Shown here: positions 1-5,030 of the stretch, in pieces
Position numbering within the stretch: the first letter of the stretch is position 1
Layout of the letters: every line of letters starts with the position of its first letter
Assembly: GCA_947176445.1 (NCBI GenBank)
Contig: CAMWQK010000081.1
Coordinates: forward strand, 1 to 5,030
DNA length: 5,030 nt
Reading direction: 5' to 3'
From: an uncultured Clostridia bacterium
GTDB taxonomy: Bacteria > Bacillota > Clostridia > Christensenellales > Borkfalkiaceae
Position numbers and translations under genes: made by a program
Notes under the pieces: generated by a model
The model's input: the letters and a program-made list of their open reading frames with translations, nothing else
What the model was told of the DNA's origin: nothing
The model's database searches: none

Positions 1-2
1 CT

Positions 3-935
3 CTGGGGATCTTCCTCATCGTGTGGTTCTGCGGCGCGAGCTATCCCGAGTACGAAAAGATCTCGCGCTCGGAGACGGAAATCCCCGGGCTTGACGAGGG
101 GATCTCCCCGCAGGGCGTGTGCCCGCTCCCCGAAAACGAGGGCGGTTATACCCTCGCCATGAGCGGTTACATGGTGAAGGGCGGAGCATCGCGCGTGTAT
201 CTCTTCGGCGGGGAAACGAATAAGTACATCACGCTCGAAAAGGACGGCAAGGCGCTCACGACGCACTTCGGCGGCATCACCTGCTCGGGCAATTATCTGC
301 TCGTCGCGAGCGGAAAACAGATGGTGCGCATTCCGCTCTCGGCGGCGCTGAATGCGAAAGACGGCGACAGCGTGGCGATCACCGACAGCTTTTCGACGGA
401 CATCAACAACGCCTATTGCTATTACTACGGGGACAAGCTGTACGTGGGCGAGTTCTACCGCGAGAGCAACTATAAGACGCAGGAGAGCCATCACATCACG
501 AAGGACGGCGAGACGAATTATGCCTTCATCTATGAGTACGATGCGGACGAGAGCGCGGCGGGCGGGGTCGTGAGCACGACTCCCGCAAAGGCGATCTCCG
601 TGCGCGGACTTGTTCAGGGCGTTGCCGTCTGTGAGGACGGGATCGTGCTCTCTACCTCCTACGGGCTTGCAGATTCGCATATCTACGTATATGAGAATAT
701 TTTAGGCGGCGAGACGGAAGACAGGGCGAGCGTGGGCGATGCGGAAGTGCCGCTCTACCGCCTCGACAGTACGAACCTCAAAAAAGATCTCACTGCGCCC
801 TGCATGAGCGAGGAGATCTGTATCGCAGACGGCAAACTGTATATTTTATACGAGTCGGCTTGCAACAAGTATAAATACTTCGTGCGGGTGCGCACGTATT
901 ACGTAGACGTCATTTCGTTGGAGGAGCTCTTATAA
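3..935 (+). CDS. Membrane-anchored or secreted beta-rich protein of unknown function (5' end missing)
   Basis: The frame is open to the left edge, so the true start lies outside the window. A GTG at 21 is in frame, but the codons before it read LGIFLIVWF, which looks like the end of a transmembrane helix or signal sequence, so GTG 21 is probably an internal valine. The remaining part (about 300 residues, counted from position 3) would then lie outside the membrane. It has recurring short strand patterns of the type 'x-DGxLYVxxS': residues about 90-104 (GGITCSGNYLLVASG), 136-151 (YYYGDKLYVGEF region), 205-231 (QGVAVCEDGIVLSTSYG, then HIYVYE) and 268-286 (MSEEI, DGKLYILYESA). These patterns suggest a beta-propeller-like fold, which is my inference. 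I see no catalytic motif and cannot name a family. The stop lies 7 bases before ansA on the same strand, so the two are probably co-transcribed. Confidence 0.75.
   Translation: MGIFLIVWFCGASYPEYEKISRSETEIPGLDEGISPQGVCPLPENEGGYTLAMSGYMVKGGASRVYLFGGETNKYITLEKDGKALTTHFGGITCSGNYLLVASGKQMVRIPLSAALNAKDGDSVAITDSFSTDINNAYCYYYGDKLYVGEFYRESNYKTQESHHITKDGETNYAFIYEYDADESAAGGVVSTTPAKAISVRGLVQGVAVCEDGIVLSTSYGLADSHIYVYENILGGETEDRASVGDAEVPLYRLDSTNLKKDLTAPCMSEEICIADGKLYILYESACNKYKYFVRVRTYYVDVISLEELL
920..926 (+). promoter_or_regulatory. Candidate ribosome binding site for ansA with unusually long spacing
   Basis: GGAGGAG is the only good Shine-Dalgarno match before ansA. It lies inside the last codons of the upstream gene and 16 bases from the ATG, longer than the usual 5-10. 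No alternative in-frame start lies closer. Translation of ansA may depend partly on ribosomes finishing the upstream gene, whose stop is 7 bases from the ATG. Confidence 0.4.
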
Positions 936-942
936 ATCGGCT

Positions 943-1935
943 ATGAAAAAAATTCTCATGATCGCAACGGGCGGCACGATCGCCTCCAAGAACAGCGGCG
1001 CGGGGCTTGCGCCCGCAATCAGCTCCGAGGAGCTTCTGTCCTGCGTGCCCGAACTCAAAGAGAAATGCGCGATCGAGACGGTGCAGCCCTTTAATCTCGA
1101 CAGCACCAACCTGTACGCGCCGCACTGGCTCGAACTTGTGCGCATTATCGAGGAAAACTACGAAAAATACGACGGATTCGTCATCACGCACGGAACGGAT
1201 ACGATGGCATACACGGCGGCGGCGCTCTCCTATCTCATTCAGAATCTGGGTAAGCCCGTGGTGCTCACGGGCTCGCAGAAGTCGGCGTATCTTCGCGATA
1301 CCGACGCGCGTAAGAACTTATACGACGCATTCTGCTACTGCGCAGACGGCGGCGCGGCGGGTGTGCACGTCGTGTTCGACGGGAAGGTGATCCTCGGCAC
1401 GCGCGCCAAAAAGACGCGTACGCAGAGCTTTAACGCCTTTTCGAGCGTGGATTTTCCCGAGGTCGCGATCGTGCGCGACGGAGAGCCGCTCTACTATATC
1501 AAGGACGAAAAGCCGACGGGCGCGCCCAAGTTCTATCGTGCGCTCGACGATAAAGTATTTGTCTTGAAGATGATCCCCGGCATGCGTGCGGAGATTTTGG
1601 ACTATCTCGGAGAGTATTACGACGGGATCGTCATCGAGTCCTTCGGAGCGGGCGGACTTCCGAACTACGAGAACGACGCGTTCTATTCGGGCATGAAGAA
1701 GCTGCTCGAAAAGGGCAAGACGGTGGTGCTCACCACGCAGGTGGAGCGCGAGGGGAGCACGCTCGATAAGTACGAGGTGGGGCGGCGACTGCATGAATGC
1801 GGGAATGTGCTGGAAGCGCGGTGCATGACGCTCGAAGCGACGGTCGTCAAGCTCATGTGGATTTTGGCGCAGACCAAATCCGTGGGCGAGGTGGAAAAGT
1901 TATTCTACCAGCCCATCAACCGCGATATCTTCTGA
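943..1935 (+). CDS. ansA: Type I L-asparaginase (cytosolic)
   Basis: The protein hydrolyses L-asparagine to L-aspartate and ammonia. It has 330 residues, the normal length for the family, and no signal peptide, which fits the cytosolic type I group. The N-terminal signature TGGTIAS spans residues 9-15, with Thr12 as the expected nucleophile. The substrate-binding Asp-Ser pair is at 53-54 (LDSTN). The second signature HGTDTMAYTAAAL begins at His83, with Thr85 and Asp86 as the second catalytic triad members, and Lys157 (in TRAKKT) matches the catalytic lysine. SFGAGGLP (233-240) and the C-terminal TLEATVVKLMWIL (296-308) are also typical. The ATG at 943 is supported by MKKILMIATGG starting right at the first beta strand. 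It follows the unknown upstream gene by 7 bases and ends just before a strong terminator. The family also includes archaeal GatD-like proteins, but the length and the absence of an N-terminal extension favour a plain asparaginase. Confidence 0.95.
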   Translation: MKKILMIATGGTIASKNSGAGLAPAISSEELLSCVPELKEKCAIETVQPFNLDSTNLYAPHWLELVRIIEENYEKYDGFVITHGTDTMAYTAAALSYLIQNLGKPVVLTGSQKSAYLRDTDARKNLYDAFCYCADGGAAGVHVVFDGKVILGTRAKKTRTQSFNAFSSVDFPEVAIVRDGEPLYYIKDEKPTGAPKFYRALDDKVFVLKMIPGMRAEILDYLGEYYDGIVIESFGAGGLPNYENDAFYSGMKKLLEKGKTVVLTTQVEREGSTLDKYEVGRRLHECGNVLEARCMTLEATVVKLMWILAQTKSVGEVEKLFYQPINRDIF

Positions 1936-1940
1936 ATAGA

Positions 1941-1970
1941 AAAAAGGACGGGAAGTTTCCCGTCCTTTTT
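1941..1970. terminator. Bidirectional intrinsic terminator between convergent ansA and yggS
   Basis: A near-perfect inverted repeat has left arm AAAAAGGACGGGA (1941-1953), loop AGTT and right arm TCCCGTCCTTTTT (1958-1970). The GC-rich core is flanked by an A tract on the left and a T tract on the right, so each strand gives a hairpin followed by a U-run. It starts 5 bases after the ansA stop and ends 10 bases from the yggS stop on the other strand, so it serves both operons. Confidence 0.93.
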
Positions 1971-1980
1971 GTTTGATCGT

Positions 1981-2637
1981 TTATCTTTTTCCGAAGATGC
2001 TTGTGCCGAGCCGGATCATGTTCGCCCCGCGCGAGACGCACAACTTCCAGTCGCCGCTCATGCCCATGGAGAGGTAAGAGATATTGCTGTCCTCGGCGCG
2101 CGCCTTGTCGTATAACTCCCGCATACCGTCGGCAAGGGGAATTAAAATGCGCTCGTCGTCCGTAAAGGGGAGCATCGCCATGAACCCGCGGACGCGCAGC
2201 CCCGCCGTGTCTTTGAGCCGCGAATAGACCGCATAGCCCTCTTCGAGCGGATAGCCGCCCTTCGTCTCCTCATTTCCGACGTTGATCTGAATGAGGATAT
2301 CCGAAATAATCCCCGCCCGACGTGATCGCTCTGCAAGTTCTCGGGCGAGCTCGTCACGGTCGATCGAGTGATAGAGGTGCGCCTTTCCGATGAGGTACTT
2401 GACTTTGTTCGTCTGCAAATGCCCGATGAAGTGCCTGTTTGCGCCCGTGAAGAGGTCGTATTTATCGCGGAATTCCTGCACCCTGTTTTCGCCCACGTCG
2501 GTAATTCCCGCGTCGACGGCGCGTTGGATCTCTTCCGCCGTGCGCGTCTTGGTCGCGGCAACGAGGGTGATTTTTTCGCCCCTGCCGTTGCCCGCTTCGA
2601 GCTGTTTCAAAAGGTCTTTTACGTTCTCTTCGATCAT
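1981..2637 (-). CDS. yggS: YggS/YlmE/PROSC family pyridoxal phosphate homeostasis protein
   Basis: This is a PLP-binding protein with an alanine-racemase-like TIM barrel fold. The family controls cellular free PLP and has no known strong enzymatic activity. With the start at 2637 it has 218 residues, slightly short for a family of about 225-235. Visible signatures are VAATKT with the PLP lysine at Lys30, VGENRVQE (48-55), HFIGHLQTNKVK (69-80), INVGNEETKGG (118-128), RGFMAML (150-156), SMGMSGDW (190-197) and IRLGTSIFGKR (208-218). The open frame extends upstream to 2724, but that part is an out-of-frame reading of the preceding gene, and the conserved protein begins at MIEENVKDLL. The start is 4 bases after the upstream stop and lacks a clear Shine-Dalgarno sequence, so translational coupling is likely. 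In many Firmicutes the ortholog ylmE sits beside sepF in a division cluster. Here its visible neighbour is a membrane protein of unknown function instead. Confidence 0.93.
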   Translation of the reverse strand: MIEENVKDLLKQLEAGNGRGEKITLVAATKTRTAEEIQRAVDAGITDVGENRVQEFRDKYDLFTGANRHFIGHLQTNKVKYLIGKAHLYHSIDRDELARELAERSRRAGIISDILIQINVGNEETKGGYPLEEGYAVYSRLKDTAGLRVRGFMAMLPFTDDERILIPLADGMRELYDKARAEDSNISYLSMGMSGDWKLCVSRGANMIRLGTSIFGKR

Positions 2638-2641
2638 AATT

Positions 2642-3268
2642 TTAGCGAGATTTTTTGCTCTTCTTTTTCTTTTCTTCCGTCTTGCCGAATACGACGACGT
2701 CGTTATGATCGAGGAAGTGCGCATAGGTGAGGGAGGCGACCGCCTCCTGATAGAAATCGTCCTGCAGGAACACGCGCTTGCCCGAAATGTTCAGCACGTC
2801 GGCAACGGTGCACACGGCGGAGCCGAGGAAGTCCTGTTTCAGCTCCTTTTCCTGCTGTGCGCTGAGACCGTAGTAGAGGTGGCGTTTGAGTGCGGAGATA
2901 TCCGTATCGCGGTAAAATTCGACGTAGAAGTCCTTCTTTACGACGCTCGGCTTCTTCGCATGCTTGAGCTCGCCGAAGTAGACGATGTAGATATTCTCGG
3001 GCTCGTCGCTCGCAAGGAGCGCCTGTCCGACCTGCTGTGCGAGTTTTTCCGCCGCCCGCACGCGCCGATGGGTACGGATATACATAAAGAGGAAAAATCC
3101 GAGGTAGACGCCCGCTGCGCCGATTGCCGCAAAGATGAGGGGCACGTTGTCGAGCGCGATCGCAAGTACCGCCAGCAGAATGATAATGGCGAGTAACCCG
3201 AAGAATACGGCGTAATATACAATGCCGTGGCTGCGCTCTCTCTTTGCCTGTCTTTCTTTTTTGCTCAT
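2642..3268 (-). CDS. Two-helix membrane protein of unknown function with lysine-rich tail
   Basis: I do not recognise this 208-residue protein. It has a charged N-terminus (MSKKERQAKRERSHG, residues 1-15). Two hydrophobic segments follow, at about 16-39 and 43-64, separated by a short DNVP turn, so both ends should lie on the same side. The positive charges on both flanks (RQAKRER and RTHRRVR) put them in the cytoplasm by the positive-inside rule. Residues about 88-196 look like a small mixed alpha/beta soluble domain, with strands such as NIYIVYFGE, KDFYVEFY, KRVFLQD and DVVVFG and a helix around SAQQEKELKQDF. The tail (197-208) is nearly all lysine, arginine, serine and glutamate. The ATG at 3268 is preceded by AAGGAA at 6 bases and a strong promoter, and yggS follows after 4 bases, so the two genes form an operon. 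A link to PLP homeostasis is not shown by the sequence. Confidence 0.85.
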   Translation of the reverse strand: MSKKERQAKRERSHGIVYYAVFFGLLAIIILLAVLAIALDNVPLIFAAIGAAGVYLGFFLFMYIRTHRRVRAAEKLAQQVGQALLASDEPENIYIVYFGELKHAKKPSVVKKDFYVEFYRDTDISALKRHLYYGLSAQQEKELKQDFLGSAVCTVADVLNISGKRVFLQDDFYQEAVASLTYAHFLDHNDVVVFGKTEEKKKKSKKSR

Positions 3269-3274
3269 AATCTG

Positions 3275-3280
3275 TTCCTT
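3275..3280 (-). promoter_or_regulatory. Ribosome binding site of the two-helix membrane protein gene
   Basis: AAGGAA on the minus strand ends 6 bases before the ATG at 3268. It supports that start over any internal methionine. Confidence 0.7.
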
Positions 3281-3333
3281 GATTGTTTTTAAGCGATGAA
3301 AAGTTCGCTCAGAGCCGTATCTGATGCTGTATA

Positions 3334-3363
3334 ATTATACCATACGTTCGGGTATGCTGTCAA
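3334..3363 (-). promoter_or_regulatory. Sigma-A promoter for the minus-strand membrane protein-yggS operon
   Basis: On the minus strand there is a perfect -35 TTGACA (3363-3358), an 18-base spacer, and a perfect -10 TATAAT (3339-3334) preceded by TGG, an extended -10. Transcription should start near 3327, giving a leader of about 58 bases. The spacer carries a CATAC-N6-GTATG inverted repeat (3341-3356), a possible operator. The -10 lies in the 12-base palindrome GTATAATTATAC (3329-3340). Confidence 0.85.
3341..3356. promoter_or_regulatory. Inverted repeat inside the minus-strand promoter, possible operator
   Basis: CATAC and GTATG are perfect 5-base inverted arms separated by 6 bases. They sit between the -35 and -10 of the minus-strand promoter, where a bound protein would block RNA polymerase. 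The arms are short and the second copy needed for a motif is not visible, so regulator binding is a guess. Arms this short can arise by chance. Confidence 0.3.
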
Positions 3364-3386
3364 ATAAAACGTGCGAAGAAAAACGT

Positions 3387-3415
3387 TTGACAAGACTTTC
3401 GTAATGTGGTAAAAT
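3387..3415 (+). promoter_or_regulatory. Sigma-A promoter for ktrB (and possibly ktrA)
   Basis: A perfect -35 TTGACA (3387-3392), an optimal 17-base spacer, and -10 TAAAAT (3410-3415, one mismatch) preceded by TGG (3407-3409), an extended -10. Transcription should start near 3422, leaving a leader of about 27 bases. The -35 boxes of this promoter and the divergent one are 23 bases apart, separated by AT-rich DNA with A-runs that could act as an UP-type element. Confidence 0.87.
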
Positions 3416-3433
3416 TGCCGTTGTATTTCGACT

Positions 3434-3440
3434 GGAGGTG
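3434..3440 (+). promoter_or_regulatory. Ribosome binding site of ktrB
   Basis: GGAGGTG lies 8 bases before the ATG at 3449. It fixes that start over the second methionine codon (residue 9, at 3473), which has no Shine-Dalgarno sequence. Confidence 0.85.
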
Positions 3441-3448
3441 GCGCGTAC

Positions 3449-4795
3449 ATGAAACTCAAGGTCAGACGCAAGATGAGCGTATGGCGCTATCTGGCGCTCG
3501 GATATCTCCTTGTAATTTTTGTGGGGAGCATTCTTCTCGTGTTGCCGTTCGCCACGCGGGACGGGCACTCGACTTCCTATATCGACGCGCTCTTCACCTC
3601 CGCTTCCGCGACCTGCGTGACAGGACTTGCGGTTTACGATACGGGCATATATTGGAGTTTCTTCGGACAAATCGTGATACTCCTGCTCGTGCAAGTGGGG
3701 GGACTTGGGTTTACCACGTTCGTCACTACATTGTTCATGATGGTTCGCCGCGGCGTGCTCGGGCTCTCCGAAAAGCGCGCGGTCATGCAGTCCTACGGCG
3801 GCAAGATGACGGGCGTCGGCAAGCTCGTCATTCGTATCGTCGTCGGCACGTTTACGCTCGAACTGATCGGCGCGTGCTTCCTCTCCATCCGCTTTATTCA
3901 GGATTACGGCGCAAAGTGGGGGATCTACTATGCGGTATTTCACGCAGTGTCCGCATTCTGTAACGCGGGATTTGATCTCTTCGGAAACAGGGGCTTCTTT
4001 TCGCTCACAAACTACGCGGGCGATCCCATCGTATCGCTCACCATTCCCTTGCTCGTCATCGTCGGGGGCTTGGGCTTCTGCGTCTGGGGCGATATCTTCG
4101 ACTGTAAGTTCCGCTGGAAAAAATATCAATTCTACACGAAATTAATTCTCGTTGTAAACTCTATCGTGCTGTTTGGCTCCATGTTTCTGTTCTTGGGCTT
4201 CGAATGGAACGCGAGTTTTTCGGAATTCGGCGTCGGCAAAAAAATTCTCTGCGCGTTTTTTGATGCGTCCACATCGCGTACGGCAGGCTTTTGTACGACC
4301 GATTTAACGCAGCTTTCGAACAGCGGGTATCTCTTAACGCTCATTCTCATGTTTATCGGCGGGTGCTCGGGTTCTACGGCGGGCGGTATCAAAATCAGCA
4401 CCTTTGCAATCATCGTCATCGGTATGTTCGCAACGCTCCGCGGCAAGCGCGATATCAACATCGGCAAGCGCAGGATCGATCATTCCCTGCTCGCGCAGGC
4501 GCTTGCAATTTTTATGGCGTATCTGAATATTCTGCTCATCGGTACCATGCTTGTCTGCGCGTTTGAGCCGGACATCGATTTTCAGGTGCTCTTCTTTGAA
4601 GTTGTGTCCGCGACCGGTACGGTGGGACTGAGCCTCGGCTGTACGCCCCTGCTCGGCGTAGCGTCTAAGATACTTATCATACTGCTCATGTATATGGGGC
4701 GGGTGGGCGTCTTAACGCTCGCGTTCGCGCTCCGCAAAAAGCGCACAGAAGGACAGGTTCGCCGTCCGCTTGTGGAGACGCTGTATATCGGGTAA
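3449..4795 (+). CDS. ktrB: KtrB/TrkH-family potassium uptake membrane subunit
   Basis: This is the K+-translocating pore subunit of a Ktr-type uptake system in the cytoplasmic membrane. The 448 residues match KtrB (about 445-455) better than the longer enterobacterial TrkH. The four M1-P-M2 repeats of the family are visible through their selectivity-filter loops: TCVTG (55-59, Gly59), CNAGF (171-175, Gly174), SRTAGF (276-281, Gly280) and GTVGLS (390-395, Gly393). The glycine/serine-rich GCSGSTAGGIK (305-315) is the conserved intramembrane gating loop in the third repeat. Arg418 in MGRVG of the last helix matches the conserved arginine that interacts with that loop. All key residues are present, so the gene looks functional. 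The N-terminus is short and basic (MKLKVRRK), as expected on the cytoplasmic side. It has its own strong promoter and is followed by the gene for its gating partner. Na+ dependence is known for several KtrB proteins but cannot be read from this sequence. Confidence 0.95.
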   Translation: MKLKVRRKMSVWRYLALGYLLVIFVGSILLVLPFATRDGHSTSYIDALFTSASATCVTGLAVYDTGIYWSFFGQIVILLLVQVGGLGFTTFVTTLFMMVRRGVLGLSEKRAVMQSYGGKMTGVGKLVIRIVVGTFTLELIGACFLSIRFIQDYGAKWGIYYAVFHAVSAFCNAGFDLFGNRGFFSLTNYAGDPIVSLTIPLLVIVGGLGFCVWGDIFDCKFRWKKYQFYTKLILVVNSIVLFGSMFLFLGFEWNASFSEFGVGKKILCAFFDASTSRTAGFCTTDLTQLSNSGYLLTLILMFIGGCSGSTAGGIKISTFAIIVIGMFATLRGKRDINIGKRRIDHSLLAQALAIFMAYLNILLIGTMLVCAFEPDIDFQVLFFEVVSATGTVGLSLGCTPLLGVASKILIILLMYMGRVGVLTLAFALRKKRTEGQVRRPLVETLYIG

Positions 4796-4798
4796 AAC

Positions 4799-4833
4799 TC
4801 ACGGCATTTGTTGTGAACAACAAATGCACGTGA
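4799..4833 (+). other. Strong hairpin between ktrB and ktrA, not a canonical terminator
   Basis: GCATTTGTTG (4804-4813) and CAACAAATGC (4818-4827) form a perfect 10-bp stem with loop TGAA. A lower stem of 5 bp (TCACG 4799-4803 with CGTGA 4829-4833) extends it past a single bulged A at 4828. The following bases (AGAAAGTG) have no U-run, so a standard intrinsic terminator is unlikely on this strand. It starts 4 bases after the ktrB stop. It could protect the ktrB 3' end, mark an RNA processing site, or reduce read-through so that the two subunits are made in different amounts. Confidence 0.75.
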
Positions 4834-4860
4834 AGAAAGTGTTGATTATAAGTCAGAGAA

Positions 4861-4867
4861 AAAGGAG
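4861..4867 (+). promoter_or_regulatory. Ribosome binding site of ktrA
   Basis: AAAGGAG lies 10 bases before the ATG at 4878, in an A-rich unstructured stretch. It fixes the ktrA start and shows that ktrA has its own initiation signal rather than depending on coupling to ktrB. Confidence 0.85.
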
Positions 4868-4877
4868 ATAAAAATAA

Positions 4878-5030
4878 ATGGTTTCGGTATTACTCATCGG
4901 TATGGGAAAGTTCGGGCGCACGCTCGGAGAAAAGCTGCTCGCCATGGGCGACGAGGTCATGATCGTCGATAAGGACGAGGACAAGATCAATGCGCTCGCT
5001 TCCAAGTATACCAACGCGCTCATCACCAAC
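4878..5030 (+). CDS. ktrA: KtrA/TrkA-type RCK potassium channel regulatory subunit (3' end missing)
   Basis: Only the first 51 codons are in the window. They form the start of a Rossmann-type RCK (TrkA-N) domain: beta strand VSVLLIG, glycine motif GMGKFG (8-13, GxGxxG), helix to about residue 23, second strand EVMIVD ending at Asp31 (the acidic residue expected to bind the adenine-nucleotide ribose), then DEDKINALASKY and the next strand start. The family forms a cytosolic ring that binds ATP/ADP or NAD(H) and gates KtrB, and often binds c-di-AMP in its C-terminal domain, which is not visible here. It follows ktrB by 82 bases on the same strand. Whether it is a single-RCK KtrA (about 220 residues) or a double-RCK TrkA (about 450) cannot be decided from the fragment. 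KtrA is favoured by the KtrB-like partner. Confidence 0.9.
   Translation, partial: MVSVLLIGMGKFGRTLGEKLLAMGDEVMIVDKDEDKINALASKYTNALITN

Noticed and set aside
764..1107. The hexapeptide LDSTNL appears in both the upstream unknown protein and AnsA
   Set aside because: In AnsA it is the substrate-binding Asp-Ser region. In the neighbour the surrounding sequence is unrelated, so a short chance match is the simplest explanation.
2638..2724. N-terminal extension of YggS to an upstream ATG at 2724, or a frameshift fusion at the A6 run in the membrane protein's lysine tail
   Set aside because: The extra residues are an out-of-frame reading of the preceding gene, and the conserved YggS sequence starts at 2637. 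A fusion would need a +1 shift on the A6 run, and I see no stimulatory signal for that.
2390..3196. A 268-codon plus-strand open frame across yggS and the membrane protein gene
   Set aside because: It is antisense to two well-supported genes, crosses the boundary between them, lacks a ribosome binding site and resembles no protein family I know. Long antisense frames are expected with this codon bias.
3335..4129. A 264-codon minus-strand open frame opposite ktrB
   Set aside because: ktrB has full family signatures, a promoter and a ribosome binding site on the other strand. The antisense product is highly charged, has no recognisable domain and runs through the ktrB promoter.
4846..4852. A -10-like TATAAG (4847-4852) that could be a separate ktrA promoter
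   Set aside because: No acceptable -35 lies 16-18 bases upstream, where the sequence is the hairpin arm. A weak promoter cannot be excluded, but it is not supported.

Overview
The window reads as chromosomal DNA from an anaerobic Firmicutes/Clostridia-type bacterium. This is an inference from three things: gene content (type I asparaginase, YggS/YlmE, a KtrBA-type potassium transporter), purine-rich Shine-Dalgarno sequences (GGAGGTG, AAAGGAG, AAGGAA), and moderately GC-rich DNA favouring C/G-ending codons. The taxon cannot be fixed from the sequence alone. There are no RNA genes, mobile elements, CRISPR arrays or clear signs of horizontal transfer. Coding density is high.

Layout: (1) 3-935, plus strand, is the 3' part of a gene of unknown function. 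It ends a hydrophobic segment and continues as a soluble, beta-rich, possibly propeller-like domain. (2) Seven bases later comes ansA (943-1935), a complete type I L-asparaginase with all expected active-site residues. (3) A strong symmetrical hairpin with A and T tracts (1941-1970) terminates both this operon and the convergent minus-strand operon. (4) The minus-strand operon has a two-helix membrane protein of unknown function (3268-2642), followed four bases later by a YggS/YlmE PLP-homeostasis protein (2637-1981). (5) A compact divergent control region (about 3269-3448) has two well-formed back-to-back sigma-A promoters, both with an extended -10 (TGG). One drives the minus operon and one drives ktrB. 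(6) ktrB (3449-4795) encodes a K+ channel-like translocating subunit. It is followed by an 82-base gap holding a strong hairpin without a U-tract, then the first 51 codons of ktrA (4878 to the window end), the nucleotide-binding gating subunit.

The clear functional pair is KtrB plus KtrA: the membrane pore and its cytosolic RCK regulatory ring for potassium uptake. AnsA hydrolyses asparagine in the cytosol, and YggS controls free pyridoxal phosphate. The two unknown membrane-associated proteins may be functionally tied to their operon partners, but nothing in their sequences shows how.

I see no clearly new biological system here. The best leads are regulatory: the divergent promoter pair with an inverted repeat inside one promoter, the hairpin between ktrB and ktrA, and a ktrB leader too short to hold the c-di-AMP riboswitch known from some other Firmicutes ktr operons.
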